The notes beneath the pieces are model-generated. The model had not been told where the DNA came from, ran no database searches, and saw nothing but the letters and a program-made list of their open reading frames with translations. Source: Dermacentor variabilis (Eukaryota > Arthropoda > Arachnida > Ixodida > Ixodidae). From it: DNA of 64,000 bases. Location: positions 54,403,815-54,467,814 of the forward strand of contig NC_134573.1 of the NCBI RefSeq assembly GCF_050947875.1, given 5' to 3'. This document shows, in pieces, positions 24,708 to 37,024 of the stretch. How positions within the stretch are numbered: position 1 is the stretch's first letter; each line of letters starts with the position of its first letter. The position numbers and the translations under genes are program-made.

Positions 24708-24955
24708 TTACCCTCCGTGGTGGCGCAGTGCCTGTGGCGTTCTGATGCCCAGCGCGAGGCCTTGGGTTCACTTCCTGGTGACGGCGGCCAAATTTTGATG
24801 ATGCCGAAATACGACAATGTTGGGCTACCGCACTTTGGGTCCAGGTTTAACAATCCCATGTGGTCGAAATTAGTTCGAAGCCCTACACTGCCCCGTCTCT
24901 CATAGTCGCAGTGTTCCTATGGGACGTTAAATTTAAATCAAATCACTCCATAATA
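24708..24955 (+). mobile_element. Ruka-like SINE, copy 3, full tRNA head
   Basis: The tRNA-like head is complete: an A-box-like 'gtggcgcagtgcctgtgg' (about 24719) is followed about 50 bp later by a B-box-like 'gggttcacttcc' (24764). The body is diverged ('ccatgtggtcgaaattag', 24856) and ends '...gggacgttaaat' near 24930. It is the most complete copy here at the 5' end, so the best guide to the family's tRNA origin. Confidence 0.82.
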
Positions 24956-25079
24956 CTCTATCTTTATATGTGCGTTTTCATTTTACTGCTTGCGAACGCC
25001 TGTAATGGCAAGTTTTTTTCTGTGTATTTCCTTTGCCAAGACCAACTTTAGAATATACTGATTTGCCTGGTTGTTTTTA

Positions 25080-25510
25080 TTGCCATAGCAATTTTACGGG
25101 CATTCCAGGCGCATGCATGTCGTCACCGTCGCCGTCACAGTGATGTTCAGTATAAAGCCTAAGGGCGATAACACGGTCGCCACGCGTTGTATGCTGTCTT
25201 TGCGGCTTAAAGCACACGAATGAAGCCTACGATCGCGTCTGAATCTGGCCCACGCGAGGGAGGAAAGCAGAGAGCAAACGCGCCGTCTTCCGTGGCGCGA
25301 AAGGCCGCGGGGGAATGGCGAGAGGGGCGGGGGCAGCGTTGCGCTCTGGCAGCAACTGCGTATTTCGCGGCTGGACGCGAGGGGAACTGACGATCGCGGC
25401 TCAATCTCGCGCCCGATAGGGAGGAAAGCGGGGAGGTGGGGCGGCTTCGGCTCCGCCAACGCGAACTATGCACGGCCGCGCGCGGTTGCGCGCGCGCCCA
25501 ACCTTGAAAG
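25080..25510. repeat. GC-rich repeat with an internal duplication of about 163 bp
   Basis: 'cgatcgcgtctgaatctggc ... gagggaggaaagc' (from 25229) recurs as 'cgatcgcggctcaatctcgc ... gatagggaggaaagcgg' (from 25392). Long frames on the minus strand (25459-25094) come from base composition and show no domain. It could be part of a transposon untranslated region or a GC-rich regulatory island. Confidence 0.5.
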
Positions 25511-26510
25511 AGATCTGCAGACGGCTCATCCCTTTGTGCATGCTGTTTTCTCGCCGATATTTGCCTTCAAGCGATAGACAGCACGAAGGTCACTTCGTTC
25601 GCTGCTGCTGCTGCTGCCCCGCTTGCTCACACTAGTGTTTTGTGAGCGAGTGTCCGCGCTCATCGAGTGTGATGTGTTCATGTTTGCTTGTGCGCAATGA
25701 AACTTTGCATGTTATTTCAGTTAGTAAGCAAAAGTTTCCAAGTTTATACCGCCGATAAAACTACTATCCTTACTTCGCATAGCTAGCTGTCTGCTACTTT
25801 GCTATTGCAATCGATGCTTCGCCTTTTGGGCGAAACTGCGACTTTGGTATTTTTCTGCAGTTTCCTCTGTTAAGATTAACTTCATCAGAAAGATACGCTT
25901 TCCTGGTTCCCGCGAGAACTTCTTAAACAGGAGCCTGTTTTGTATGCGTTTCCTCGTGATTTGTGGCTTTTGCTCGCGTGAATGGCTTCTTCTTCGCGAA
26001 AGTCTCGCTACGTATACTTATATGAAAGTAATATTTGATACTTACCTTTGTGGTGCTTCCCCCTTTCTAAAGGAAAGAAAGGCCCGAAATATAAAATACT
26101 TAGCAAAAGACTCCCGGTAACGCTAAATCCAAAACACAAATAATGCAGCAGGTCATCTAAGAAGGTCATAGACAAAACCAACTAACGGAATATTTACTGT
26201 AGTCAAGCTAGCCAAAAAAAAAACCTATGGACAGTAAAAGAGTGAACATGTTTTCTTTACATTTCGTTCTTTATCGCCAAATAGGGCGGTGACGACACAA
26301 AACAAAATTTTGCGCAGAATTCACGCCTTGCCGCATTATAAAAAGAAATGCATTTGTACTTTTACATGTATTGAAATGTACTACTCTCAGTGTACAAAGC
26401 CTTCTACTAATTCAAATAGTTTGTGCTTTTTCTTTTTCAAATACTTATATTGTAACTATATGAATACCGATAAATTGTCTGACCAGGCGGACATCATTTG
26501 AAACGTAATA
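25511..26510. other. No recognisable gene
   Basis: Contains a short (GCT)n run (about 25602-25616) and 'cttcgccttttgggcgaaa' (25817-25835), a 6-bp-arm hairpin. No coding motif seen. Confidence 0.4.
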
Positions 26511-26511
26511 C

Positions 26512-26660
26512 ATGCGCATCCCACGCGATGTGGGAATCACTTCAAGCGAATGGTTCATTGGAGTTTCAGAAGAACACTTTTCTAGTTTAGCGATCATTTA
26601 TTACGAAAGAACGATAGCGATAAATTCTTTGCTTCAATTTACCTCACCACGAATGCGACA
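26512..26660 (+). repeat. Short dispersed repeat, diverged copy (pair with 36.7 kb)
   Basis: 'catcccacgcgatgtgggaatcact...aagcgaa' parallels 'gatcccacacactgtgggaatcgat...aagcgaa' at 36721. Both are followed by a weakly similar stretch including 'gatcatttatta/gataattat'. The shared head is a small palindrome (cccac...gtggg). Confidence 0.45.
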
Positions 26661-26913
26661 CCGCGAAAGGCGGCTCTCCCTCCAACAATTATGTGATGAA
26701 ATGCATGGCTTAAAATGCAGTGTGCCGTCGTACTTCCCTCTTCTAGCAATGTTAGTCCGGTTGGTGATTTGCACAACTTCCGATAGAACACGCAGACAAT
26801 TCAGCAGCAGGGGCGAGACGTACCGCTTTATCGTGCCGTATGGCTAAGCTTTCTTTTACGCCGCCGTTCTACGCAGCCGGAAGGTTGCAGCGGCAACAAC
26901 AGTAGAGCACTGC

Positions 26914-27390
26914 ATGAACAGCATTCCTGCGACCTCATTTCTTCTTCATTCCGTTGTAATTGTGGTATGGTCAATCAATCGGGATTACACCACCATCGTC
27001 ATGGCACCGACGTCATTGCGTCGTCCTCATACATTCGCTGTCATACCGCCAACGTGGTGTCGTCGTGGGTCGTTTCAATGCCGTCATTCCAACTTCGTCA
27101 TCCAATACTCGTGCTCCCATTGTTCTCATGCCGTCGTCGTCACGCTGTTGTCGTTATACAACGATCACTTGAGGATTTTCATCCCGTTGTGGTCTTGCCG
27201 TCGTCTTTATGCCGCCTTTGGTGTTCCATCAGCGTCATTCCTTTTCTTTGTGATCCCCTCGTCTTCACTGCGTGCGCCGTCGACACACAGTCGTGTCGTC
27301 TTGCGGCTGTGGTATACTACACGACCATGTCGAATGAAGGCCACAGCAAAGCGGGCCAATCACCGTGACCGTGGATGTCCCACATAGCTG
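26914..27390 (+). repeat. Degenerate GTC/CAT-based minisatellite
   Basis: Dense irregular repetition of 'cgtcgtc', 'gccgtcattcc' and 'catcgtcat'-like units. Three plus-strand frames are open at once here (157, 70 and 133 codons), as a stop-poor repeat produces. The encoded sequences have no domain, so I reject a gene. Confidence 0.65.
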
Positions 27391-28834
27391 AAGCACATGA
27401 AACCTCAGAAGGACCACTACAGATTCTAAATGAAGGTGTATTCTGCAATATGGTTTCTCGCTACGGGGTGGCAACATTGCTTGAATTCTAATCACATTAG
27501 CTTTCATAGTCATCTTAAGATGTGTTCTGCCCGAATTCTTTTGCCTTAGCGACGCTAAGAAGCTCTAGCCAACGTTGGTGCCGGGTTATTAGGACCTCGG
27601 ATTCCCAGACGTGATTGTGCTCAGGCGAGAGACGGACGACTAGAGTTTTCTTGTTTCCTTATGCAAGAAACCAAGGAGTCGTGGACAAAAGGTGCTTCCT
27701 TGCGCCTGACTGGGTCAGGGGCCTCTTACAAACTGTACACGGAGGAAGCAGGAGCATAGAAATCAGGTACATATTGCAATTTGGACTCCCACAGACGAAC
27801 AAATAAGAATACCGTTTGCATAGAAAGCACCAAACAAACAGTAAACAGAATACATAACACTAGCGCATTTCCTCGTCTTCTCTCGCGACACGCAGGCACA
27901 ACTGCACATTAGGAACCAATAAAAAAGAAGCCAGAAAATATATCTGTCGCAAAACAAAGGAAAATGGTATCTTTAAAACACAACACTCAACCTCAGAGAA
28001 ACAAAGCTTCTGTCAAAGCATCATTAAAAGCAGCTATTCACGAGTGCCGTTCAATTATTGTGATAAGATCTTTATTCTCCTTCAGAAGTTTAGGCATTTG
28101 ATATTGTAGACATTGTTCACAGTCATGGCGATCAGCGCATTAGCAAGGTTGGGAGTCGTGGCGAAGAACGTATTTGCATAGCACAATGGCGATGAAGAGA
28201 TTAGAAAATGTTTGAATGGTAGGAGACTCGCTGGAAAAAAATTGTCTGTAGATTGTTTTTGTTGCCCAAGGTATCCTTCGTAGAGCAACTAGAAAAGAAA
28301 TCAACAAAAAATGTCAGTACAGCTGGTTACATTTTTCATCGATATTTGTTCAAGCGAGTTGAATATTCGGCATTAGGTTATCGCCTAATTACGTGACAAT
28401 AAATTTACACATTCAAGTGTCCATTGTTCTCAGATGAATACTTTAAACATACGGGGATGCTGCAAAATTTTGAAGCATTGGTGACAGGAATGAGGAAAGA
28501 AAACTGGGCGCATAAAATTTTATTCTCTTTGTAGATTTTTCTTTTCAATTGTATTTTCGCGCGTAAAGTGGCTCAGCCTTCGTGTTCGCTGCCTTGTATA
28601 TGTTTTTCTACCAATACGCGGCTTCCCTGCAAATTTAAGTCGACAAACAGGCTTATCATATCCCAATTTCACGGGCGAAAATAACTACGTTTTCTACCAT
28701 GTACATGCGCTGTGCTTCACACCCTCCGTCATGCAACAAATGTAGACAGAGTGCAATTTTGCTTATACTGCGAAACACGGATGCCTAAATTGTCGACAGG
28801 AAAATGTACACAAGTGTAATAAAGCTGAATAAAG

Positions 28835-28839
<5 letters not shown>
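27391..28839. other. No recognisable gene
   Basis: AT-rich. Short frames without motifs on both strands. Confidence 0.4.

Positions 28840-28927
<88 letters not shown>
28840..28927. repeat. (TA)n microsatellite
   Basis: About 88 bp of uninterrupted TA dinucleotide. The Tyr-Ile open frames across it on both strands are artefacts. Confidence 0.97.
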
Positions 28928-28930
<3 letters not shown>

Positions 28931-29305
28931 ATAAGCGTTACCCGTTAGTGTCGCCAATTTCTTTTTTAATGAAAAAGAACTTCCAGTTGCACGGTTCTAT
29001 GGCACTCCTGAAAGCCTATAGACAAGCGTATTTACATGTTTATTGGCTCGTTTTTGATCATTTTACCTTGGGAAAGTTATTTGAGATTCAAAAGAGAGGT
29101 CAATGGGTAGCTGTGTGTACGGGAGTGTTCACCTGTTCGTTCGCTACAGATTGCCGCACAACTATTTAGAAATTGCTTACAGTGCAATCATTAAATGCGC
29201 GAGCGTGGTGATCAAAGAACGTACTTTCTTTTTCAGTAACATTGGCGCAACACCTGACGCCAGTGAAATGTAACTGTTGCAAATATGATTTTATTTCTTT
29301 TTTTA

Positions 29306-30228
29306 ATACAGGGCGCATCTTTTTTAGCTGCATCGAATTTTTTTTTAATATTGCCTATGGCAGATAGCACAATTTTGACCCTTGATCTAAATTAGTCGAT
29401 TAGGTTGCCATTACTCCAACGAGAACTTAAAGCGCTCAATTGAACAATTAAAATAATTACGCTGATTAACATCTCAAGCATTTAATTTACCTCCCATATT
29501 TAAATCAGCGAATTATAGTAGGTGATTTCGCACGGCGTCTCCCCTTGGAACGAACTCTCTGGATAGTGCCAGTTCGGAGATATTAATTTTCAAAGTGTCC
29601 GACGAAATGCATAGGCGTTCCTGTTATTTTTTAGGAAACTGCTATTATATGCACTAAAGCGCAATTATTTAATAAGTTAGTGAGTGTAATTACGTTAATT
29701 CTTAAGTTGGATATTCTTATTTCTCGTAGAAGTAATGGCCACCTAGTAAAACACGTTGTTGGGCTAGTTGATGCGTTGTGTTTAAGAAAAAAACCAGCCG
29801 AAAAAATACGCACACAGGAAACATACAAGAAGACAGGAAAGAGGTTGTGTAATGACGTGCAGCTCCCCAGACTAGCTAGCGAAATCAGCGCAGTTGGCAG
29901 TCCAGCCTCTTTCCTGCCTCCTTGCATGTTTTGGGAAGGAACAGCGCCAACTAAGACGATCACGAGAGGGAGAACGACACATTCGTGATCTTCTCGTGAT
30001 CGTCTTAGTTGCCGCTGTTCCTTTCCAATTCAAGTATGCACCATCTAGTCCAAATGAATGTTGTCCTGAACCTTTTATGTTTCCTGTGTGCGTCTTCTTC
30101 TGGCTGTTTTTTCTTCTTAAATATATTAATGGTCGCCTCAACGAGTAATTTAGATAAAGGGTTATCATTTTGCTATCTGCCATAGGGAATCTTCAAAAAA
30201 TTTGGTGCAGTTAAAGAAGAGCCTGTAT
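29306..30228. mobile_element. Foldback-type element of about 0.92 kb
   Basis: The ends are inverted copies: left 29306-29412 (tacagggcgcatctttttta, then tatggcagatagca) against right 30128-30227. The inner arms also pair: 'cgcacacaggaaacat' at about 29808 with its complement at about 30078, and 'cagcgccaactaagacgatc' (29943) with 'gatcgtcttagttgccgctg' (29999). Only a short spacer of about 30 bp sits at the centre (about 29980). The left arm carries about 300 bp with no partner on the right. No ORF looks real. Foldback elements with long inverted arms are known as non-autonomous DNA elements. Confidence 0.8.
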
Positions 30229-30539
30229 CTCCTCCTATATATATAAAAAAAGCATAACCAGGTGTTGTGCCACTCTCGGTGGCAGATGCCAGCCTGCTCC
30301 CTCCGTATTTCCCACTCTGTCTATTGTGCAGTATATGCGTGCTTTCATAAAGAATAATCGAATAAAATCCTTTGTCTTTTCTGCGAGCAATGAAATCAAA
30401 TTAAATGTTTATTCATTTTGCAGCTACAGAGTCGCCCGCCAGAGCGGACGAAGGGCAGAAACTTGCTTGATGCAGCTTGATGACCGCACGGCGCCCGGTG
30501 ATCACATGACTGTGTCGTCATAATAACCGAGAAGTTGAG

Positions 30540-30725
30540 CACGCTACGACAGGCTCAAAGGTTAATGGGTCGAATCGAACCTGGCCGAGCCGGGTCTGTC
30601 CCGGCCCGGATGTTTCGGGCCAGGGCCGGCTACGGGCCAAATTTGAAATCACCGGTTGATGCTCGGGCGGGTCAACGCATGGCACTTTCGGGCTCGGGCT
30701 GGGCCGTGGCCTGAATAAAGGGCCC
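30540..30725. repeat. GC-rich 'cgggc/gggcc' minisatellite-like block
   Basis: Repeated variants of 'gggctcgggc', 'ggcccgg' and 'gggccagggccgg' in AT-rich surroundings. The minus-strand frame over it is Pro/Arg-rich and without a domain. Confidence 0.55.
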
Positions 30726-32029
30726 GTGCAATGCTCTAAGCCACAATGCTCGCTGCCGTGTGAGTAATGAGATAAATTAAAGAATAACATGACGCGGATA
30801 TTTCGGTCTACATGGTCATCTTAAAGTGCAGAAACACGGAAGGACACGTTTCCAACGTTTCCGTTCTGCTTTCCAATAAGAAATCTCGCCGCAAAGTTTG
30901 TAACTCGAAGGTAATTTAGTGAACTAGTTTATATAAATGGTTTGATTTACGTTTTCTTCCAGATGACGTCCTACTGGTCAGGTAATTTGTCCACATTTAC
31001 ATAGTTCGAATAAACTTTGTAGGCTTCTTTTGAGCGTTCTACGTTTGCACAAAACACACGAACTGCATGCTAGGAACACTCTTTACACTGCTGCCACTAT
31101 TTGCTGGTGATAAAACAGTATATTCGCAGGTTTGCACACACGACATTGCCGAAAAAAATACATAAGCGATATCTTATTTCCCTTCTATACATACCTTGCC
31201 CTCCTGCAGAAAATAAAAACATAAGAAATAAACAATTACTCACATGAAAAAAAGATTGCTATCTTGTAAAACTGCGCTACTATCTACAGCTTTAAATATA
31301 CCGGCTATGGCTGTGGCGTTTTTTTTAACTAAATTCTTTATTTTTTAAAAAAATGACATGGACCATGTAACACGAATCGCCATGGCAGAGGTAGACAACT
31401 TCAAGACGTGGACATTGCTTGGGCGCCACAAGTTCTAATGTATACCTGGATAAATATAAAGATGTGCAAATTACCTGTATAATTATTCGCTTTAGGGCCC
31501 ATTCTTTCTATTAGTAAATTGAAGCTGAGCAGTAATAAGGTCATGCATGCTTGTACGAAATCCTAAATATTAAAATAACTGCATTAGCCTTACTATTGGG
31601 AAAGTGCGAACTGGAACGCCTATGCGTTTCGTACCATACTTTAAGGCCAGATTTTCTGTAAATGATGCTAGACATAATTGTTTTTTCTAAATAGAACATG
31701 ACCACTACTGTTCGGCTCATATTTTGCATTTCTAACATTGCCCTAGAGTGAATTATCAAAAATTAATTAGTTAACATTTTTATTTAGCTACCTAGTCATT
31801 GCGACATGTCGCGAAGGTAACGTAGACCTCTTCCATATGTGCATTAGAAAAGGCGAGGCAATGATATCTATCACAGGTAAATTTGTTTGTCTATTCAAAT
31901 TGAAGAAAACAACAGGTCATCTAAGTATTAGCTGCAACACAAGCAAGGGGTAAATGCCTGCTTGCTATAAAAGAGTGATATGTAAAAGCAAATCCTAACC
32001 AATGTGTTACGTCACGTCTGGCATTTTCG
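30726..32029. other. No recognisable gene
   Basis: AT-rich. Frames are under 75 codons with no motif. Confidence 0.4.
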
Positions 32030-32231
32030 AACGATCATCATATTATTGAGGGAGGTATCTTTGGTTCATTTCTATTCAACATCTACATAAACGACAAAAT
32101 TCTTACCAATCGAGAAGCAAAATTCACAAACTACGTAGACAATACAGGCATTTTTTGATCAGCAAACTCATATACAGGCCTCATTAGTACAGCCCCCCCC
32201 CCCCAAACCATACCTTAACCCATCTCTCAAA

Positions 32232-32948
32232 TTGGACCGAGGACAACGTTTGGAAAGTACACTCCAAACAAAAACAGAAGCAGTCCTCTTTAAAGAAACA
32301 GATATGTCTATTCCATTGACCCAAAAGATATTTTACAACTCAGACAATATAGACGTTCGTGACTACGTAAAACTACATAGCGTATATTTTCCGGACACAT
32401 TCCAATGGGGTGCTCACGTATACTTCATACTCCAGAAACTGAGCCGCATAACAGGTATCCTACATCGAAATCCGTACCTCTTACAAACGTCAGAAAAGTT
32501 TATCATTTATAATGCCTTGTTTGCTTCAAACGTAAAGTATTGCTATTTCGTATGGGGCACAACACCAGCTCGCAATCTCTCTAAAATGCTATTGATGCAA
32601 AAAAAAAAATACGCGCTATCGCAAATGTGCCGTCCAACCCAAACCCCAAAGTTGTTGTCACCAAGTACAACACACGGGAAAGTCATCATCTCTACAAACA
32701 AGCTCTCTTACGCACCTATTTCTTCCAGCAACCCAGTAACAAACACAGCAAACTTAAAAAAGTATGCACCCTCATATCACACACGCAGTCATGAAAAATT
32801 GTTCATCCCTGTTGTGAGAACAAATTACGGCCATCAAATGATCACGAACACATCGCCACGGCTACTAAATTCTTACCTAGAAGCCGGCATTGATATCGAC
32901 ACATTGACACCAACAGAACTCATTTTCTCTGCGGAAACTATAATTTAA
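32232..32948 (+). pseudogene. LINE RT C-terminal region, long residual frame
   Basis: A 238-codon frame stays open because much of the LINE C-terminus is still in phase here. Recognisable pieces are YNALFASNVKYCYFVWGTTP and YHTRSHEKLFIPVVRTNYGH, plus a terminal 'LLNSYLEAGIDIDTLTPTEL'. The N-terminal 40-60 residues and the middle (about residues 120-150) are out of phase with the ancestral protein, for example around the poly-A at 32598. It should not be mistaken for a host gene. Confidence 0.8.
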
Positions 32949-33076
32949 ATCAATGTGTTATAGTGAAACCACGTGTATTTACAATGTAATTAAGTGTAAT
33001 TACTCCCTTTAATGGCGTAACCTATTGTTCTTTTCTCTTTTCTTAAAGTGTTTTTTTCGCCGGTACGCCAATATGT

Positions 33077-33132
33077 AAAGGGGGCCACGGAATACTCAAG
33101 CTTCTAACAAGCAGCTTTTACCTTGGCCCCCT
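33077..33132 (+). other. Stem-loop in the LINE 3' UTR
   Basis: 'aaagggggccacgg' (from 33077) pairs with 'ccttggccccctta' (to 33134), leaving a loop of roughly 30 nt just upstream of the A-rich terminus. LINE RTs often recognise structured 3' ends, so this could be the priming hairpin of the family. Confidence 0.65.
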
Positions 33133-33175
33133 TAATTTGCTTGTAAATGGGTACAAATAAATCAAATGAAATAAA

Positions 33176-34652
33176 ATATGAGGCCTTAGTTATTAACTCC
33201 GATAAATACAAGAGATCGACAGCTTTCGTTTCCGTAAACGGCAATGTGGCTTTCAAAAAGCCATATCTCCAGGTGCCGTCGTTTGAAGAACACACAGCTG
33301 GTGAAAACGCATTCAATTTGCTGCGAAAAGGTTCGATTACTTCAATGCCTCACCATACCCATTCGTGTGTCTTCAATTTATCAGAATTATTCCAGAATTT
33401 ATTAGAATTTATTCCGGAATAAGGTCGAGCGGTTGAAACAAATTTTAATGTGCACGTAGTTCTTTCTTCATATTGACAAGGTTTTGGGAACAATGCGCTG
33501 TGCTACCACTGCCGAAATCCCTTCCTAAATAAAATTCACATACAGAAGCTGAACGCTAATTCACATTACAAGATTGAAAAACCACAAATACCTCGCTTTT
33601 CCCAGTGAGAATTTAATGTTGTATACATATGCAAAGGCCTCAAATGAAGGCCGATGGGCTTTCGAAATGAAGTATTTTCTACAGGCGGACTTAGAAATAC
33701 ACACACAAAAAAACTGTACTCGCAAGCATACTTTGTCATCCTAAAAAACAAAAATACAAACAGCACAACTATTCGAATTTCTTCCCAAATAGAGCAAAGC
33801 AATGTGCGTCTAGATGGTTGTAAGATTGAGTGACAGTTTATCCTTTCCATGTTCAATTCGTCATCAGGCGAAATTAGGAATGTCCCAGCTGGACATTGCA
33901 GCCTTTATGTATGTATCTGAACAAAGATTACGGGGAGCTATCAAATGCGCAACGGAACTGCAAACGGAAGCTATTTGTTCGTGGAACTTTCTGCATGACT
34001 TGAAACAATATTTTTCAAACCCAAATCGGTCAATATATACGCTGTCCGGCTTTTGATTATCTTTCCCTGCATCACGCAAATTCTTCGTGGTTAGCTTTTG
34101 TTCCTTTCGTAGCTTAGTTGGGGATACAGTTATTGTACTACTCTATTATTATTTACCAGCAATAACTTCTGTATCTGTTTGACATTAAGAACTAAAAGTT
34201 TGATTCTTACAAACTCTTCAAACATTTTTGAGCTGTCTAATTTACACGGTTAATATTTTTCTCGTGACACTATGTATTTTAAACGTATATATCAACGAGA
34301 TATTGTTCCTTACTTTTCTTTCGCGCTATTTATTAGCCTGCGTACAATGCTTACTTCTTTATTATAATTGTATATGACTCTGCAGTATCTGGAGTACGCT
34401 TACATTAAGGAGTTCTAGAATTCGCTGTTTTCAGTGAATAAGTTTTCTAGCTTTGATGCAATATTGTTAGTGTCGCAATGATAAAGTTTACTGTAGTTTA
34501 CTTATTCGACCTGCAACAAAGCTTTGACTAGCGGTTCGACAAGTGTTTGTTTACTTGTTCTTGCAATATGAGAATATATAGTTCTAATTGCAACCGTTTA
34601 AACTATTGCAGTTACTGTGACGTATATTGGAGGGCATTCGCAATTTTTCATC
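33176..34652. other. No recognisable gene
   Basis: AT-rich. The frames at 33147-33422 and 33814-34056 have no domain. Confidence 0.4.
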
Positions 34653-34916
34653 GTTAACCGTCACTTGCCGGCCAACTAATCGGTAATTTCTCAAATTGCC
34701 GTATAGTTTTAATGCGCTCGTAGAAATGCGCCGAAAACGTTACATGGAAGCGCACCTACTTTTCATCCTGAAAAATACGTCATGGTTAACCGCCATTTAC
34801 AGACCAACGAATATCGGTATAATCTCTCAAAATGCGTCATATTTAAGTCTGCAGCTATAAATAGACAGAAAACGTTACTTGCAAACACACCTTGCTATCA
34901 TCCTGAAAAATAAGGC
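34653..34916 (+). repeat. Diverged tandem duplication, period about 132 bp
   Basis: 'gttaaccgtcac' (34653) and 'gttaaccgccat' (34785) start two units. Both continue with 'ccaac(t/g)aat', 'tctcaaa.tgc.t.at', 'gaaaacgtta' and 'tcatcctgaaaaata'. About 70-75% similar by eye. Confidence 0.8.
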
Positions 34917-36713
34917 GAAAACAACGGAACAGCTATTCAGACCAGAAACCAGGATCTCACTTCTTATTTTACAAAACAACTGTTCCTTATAGCCAACGCA
35001 TTTTATTTCTTCCTGCTGGGGCGACTGGTCTATAACGCTTAGTGTTATCCCATGTAAACTAAAAACAAAAATGAAGTTTTCGAGATGCACTAAGAAAGTT
35101 CATGTTTTTCCTCATCCACGTACTACTTCCACCTTATCTTCTGTCAACACTTATATTTCAAAGTACTTATCAATCAAATAAAGTTCTGGCATGCACGTTT
35201 TATTACGCCATTAACAGCGAGCATGTTCTTGCTTTGTTATAGCTAAGCCTTGATTTACCTGCTGTTTCCTAAATGCCACTTCTCAAGAAATTACTATTTG
35301 TATCTAAGCTTGAGTACACGTTGTAACTATGGTGGCGCCCATAGGGACTTATTCTGTTTAGGCCGTTCAAATTGCATCTGCATGTCTTTCTATAGCGAAT
35401 TACTTTGGTACTAACAGTGCTTCAGTAACGCGCGCTTCTCTCGACCTCCCAAAGACAAAAACTGCAAAACTTTGTTTTGCAAAATCTTCGGCAACTCCGT
35501 GTTCAAAATAATACTTGTTCCTTCATTTTCATGTGACTATATCGTGCGTACATGAAGCAGCGTCGTACATGAACGGTTTGATGCAGAAAACGAAAATACT
35601 AGGACCCATCTACTCAGCGATAGCACGTTTGTGGACAGCCTAAAGTTCAGCTTTATTTTGCGTCGTTAACGGGGATGTCAGGACTGTGGTGAAAACGCGA
35701 AATGAGATGCTTTGTCGAGATCCACGCCTGTTTCATAGTCGTCTTCATCAGCAGCAGCTGCTGCAACAAACCTAGCACAAATAGATATTTATAGTATACA
35801 AATCAGGAGGCGATATATTCGAAAAGGTGAAGGAAGTGCACTAAAAAGTATGCGCCACGTGAATGAATCGGAGCAATGAAAATTTTCTGCCATAAGAGGG
35901 AGTCAAGCGAAACAAGCAATCAACCATAGTATGTAGATACATAAAACAACAAAATAAGAAAACGGAGCAATAATACCGCATATCTAATGACGCATTGTCG
36001 CGTTGCAGTGAGGGTGAAAATTTATTGAAAAATACTGCCAAAAGCACAAGTTAAAAAGCTATGTCTTTGCTGCGTGAATTTTTGTCTGACAAAAACAATA
36101 CTAAATGAACTGCGATAGCGGCAAGTACAGTCGTGTGTGTATTCCGGCTTACATTCCAGAATAATTGCTCGTGCTCCCTTACGTCCTAGAATGCACAACA
36201 ACCTTCGCGTATGTCGCGCGATATGGATAGACAAGAGTCTTTCTCTATAGAATCCGCAACAACATATATTAATTTTCGGGCACAGTAGGCGAGTCTTGCG
36301 CCAGACAATATTTTGATAACAGCGATCATTTGGTTTAAAAAAGGGTGGTCAAAAAACACTAAAATAAAGTGCGCGTGACACTAAGCATTTTTGAATAAAA
36401 AAGAGCAAATAGCACATTCCTTATCGTGTGAAGAGCCTAAAAGACTCAGTTGGAAACGTGGCCCAAACATAGGCGAACAAAGAGGTGACTTTGAGAGATA
36501 TCCGTAAAGTTATGCCACCGAAAAAATTTAGGGATTCAAGGCGTACGTCGTTTGCGTATATCCAGCACCGACTTGTTGCACCGACTGCTGCGTAGTGGCA
36601 CCTCGTAGCTGCGACAGCTTTTTAGAGCGCAACTCTTAGACGCCCGTTCCTGCGGCGAGCGTCAACGTCGTCGGCAGCGTACTGAGCGAACGAACGCAGC
36701 GAAAGATGAAAAA
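34917..36713. other. No recognisable gene
   Basis: AT-rich, with short motif-free frames. A small palindrome 'gcagcagctgctgc' lies at 35751-35764. Confidence 0.4.
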
Positions 36714-36960
36714 ATTATGCAGATCCCACACACTGTGGGAATCGATGTAAGCGAAGCTTTCCGGGCTGGATGCTTTGATCGACGATAATTATCGGTGATG
36801 CTGACGGCTAAAGCTTAATTTCTTCAACGTTTAGCCTAACACGAGAGTGGTGAGTTGATGCTAAACGTTACCTTCCTGGAACCACTGCTGTTTGCGCAGT
36901 ACACAGAGCACACAGGTAGAGGTGTTTGCTTTAGGCACTGTTGCACCATATTTCATAATC
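36714..36960 (+). repeat. Dispersed repeat (pair with 26.5 kb)
   Basis: Begins 'atgcagatcccacacactgt' and continues 'gggaatcgatgtaagcgaag'. This head is shared with 26512. The rest ('gatcgacgataattatcggtg', 36777) is better preserved here than in the 26.5-kb copy. No ORF. Confidence 0.5.
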
Positions 36961-37024
36961 CCTGAGAAGGTTGAGCATAGTCACTGCCTCATATGGCACA
37001 TCCCACCATGGCAGAAGTATTGAA

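Larger units (their letters stand above)
32030..33175 (+). mobile_element. CR1/Jockey-group LINE, 3' part only
   Basis: Begins with a decayed RT palm: 'FNIYIND'-like text near 32080 and a catalytic box that reads YVDNT instead of YADDT near 32132. The thumb and C-terminal region follow in several frames: KLSRITGILHRNPYLLQTSE, YNALFASNVKYCYFVWGTT, SYHTRSHEKLFIPVVRTNYG. After the stop near 32946 there is a 3' UTR with a strong stem-loop (33077-33132), and the element ends in a short A-rich 'aaatcaaatgaaataaaa' tail. A poly-C run (about 32193-32204) lies inside a damaged part. Confidence 0.82.

Noticed and set aside
24708..24790. Possible tRNA gene (A-box and B-box spacing)
   Set aside because: The tRNA-like head continues into the SINE body shared with four other copies and does not form a clean acceptor stem by eye.
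26914..27387. 157-codon plus-strand frame
   Set aside because: A degenerate GTC/CAT minisatellite with three overlapping open frames; no domain.
28763..29169. Frames with Tyr-Ile repeats on both strands
   Set aside because: They cross the (TA)n tract; the flanks have no domain.
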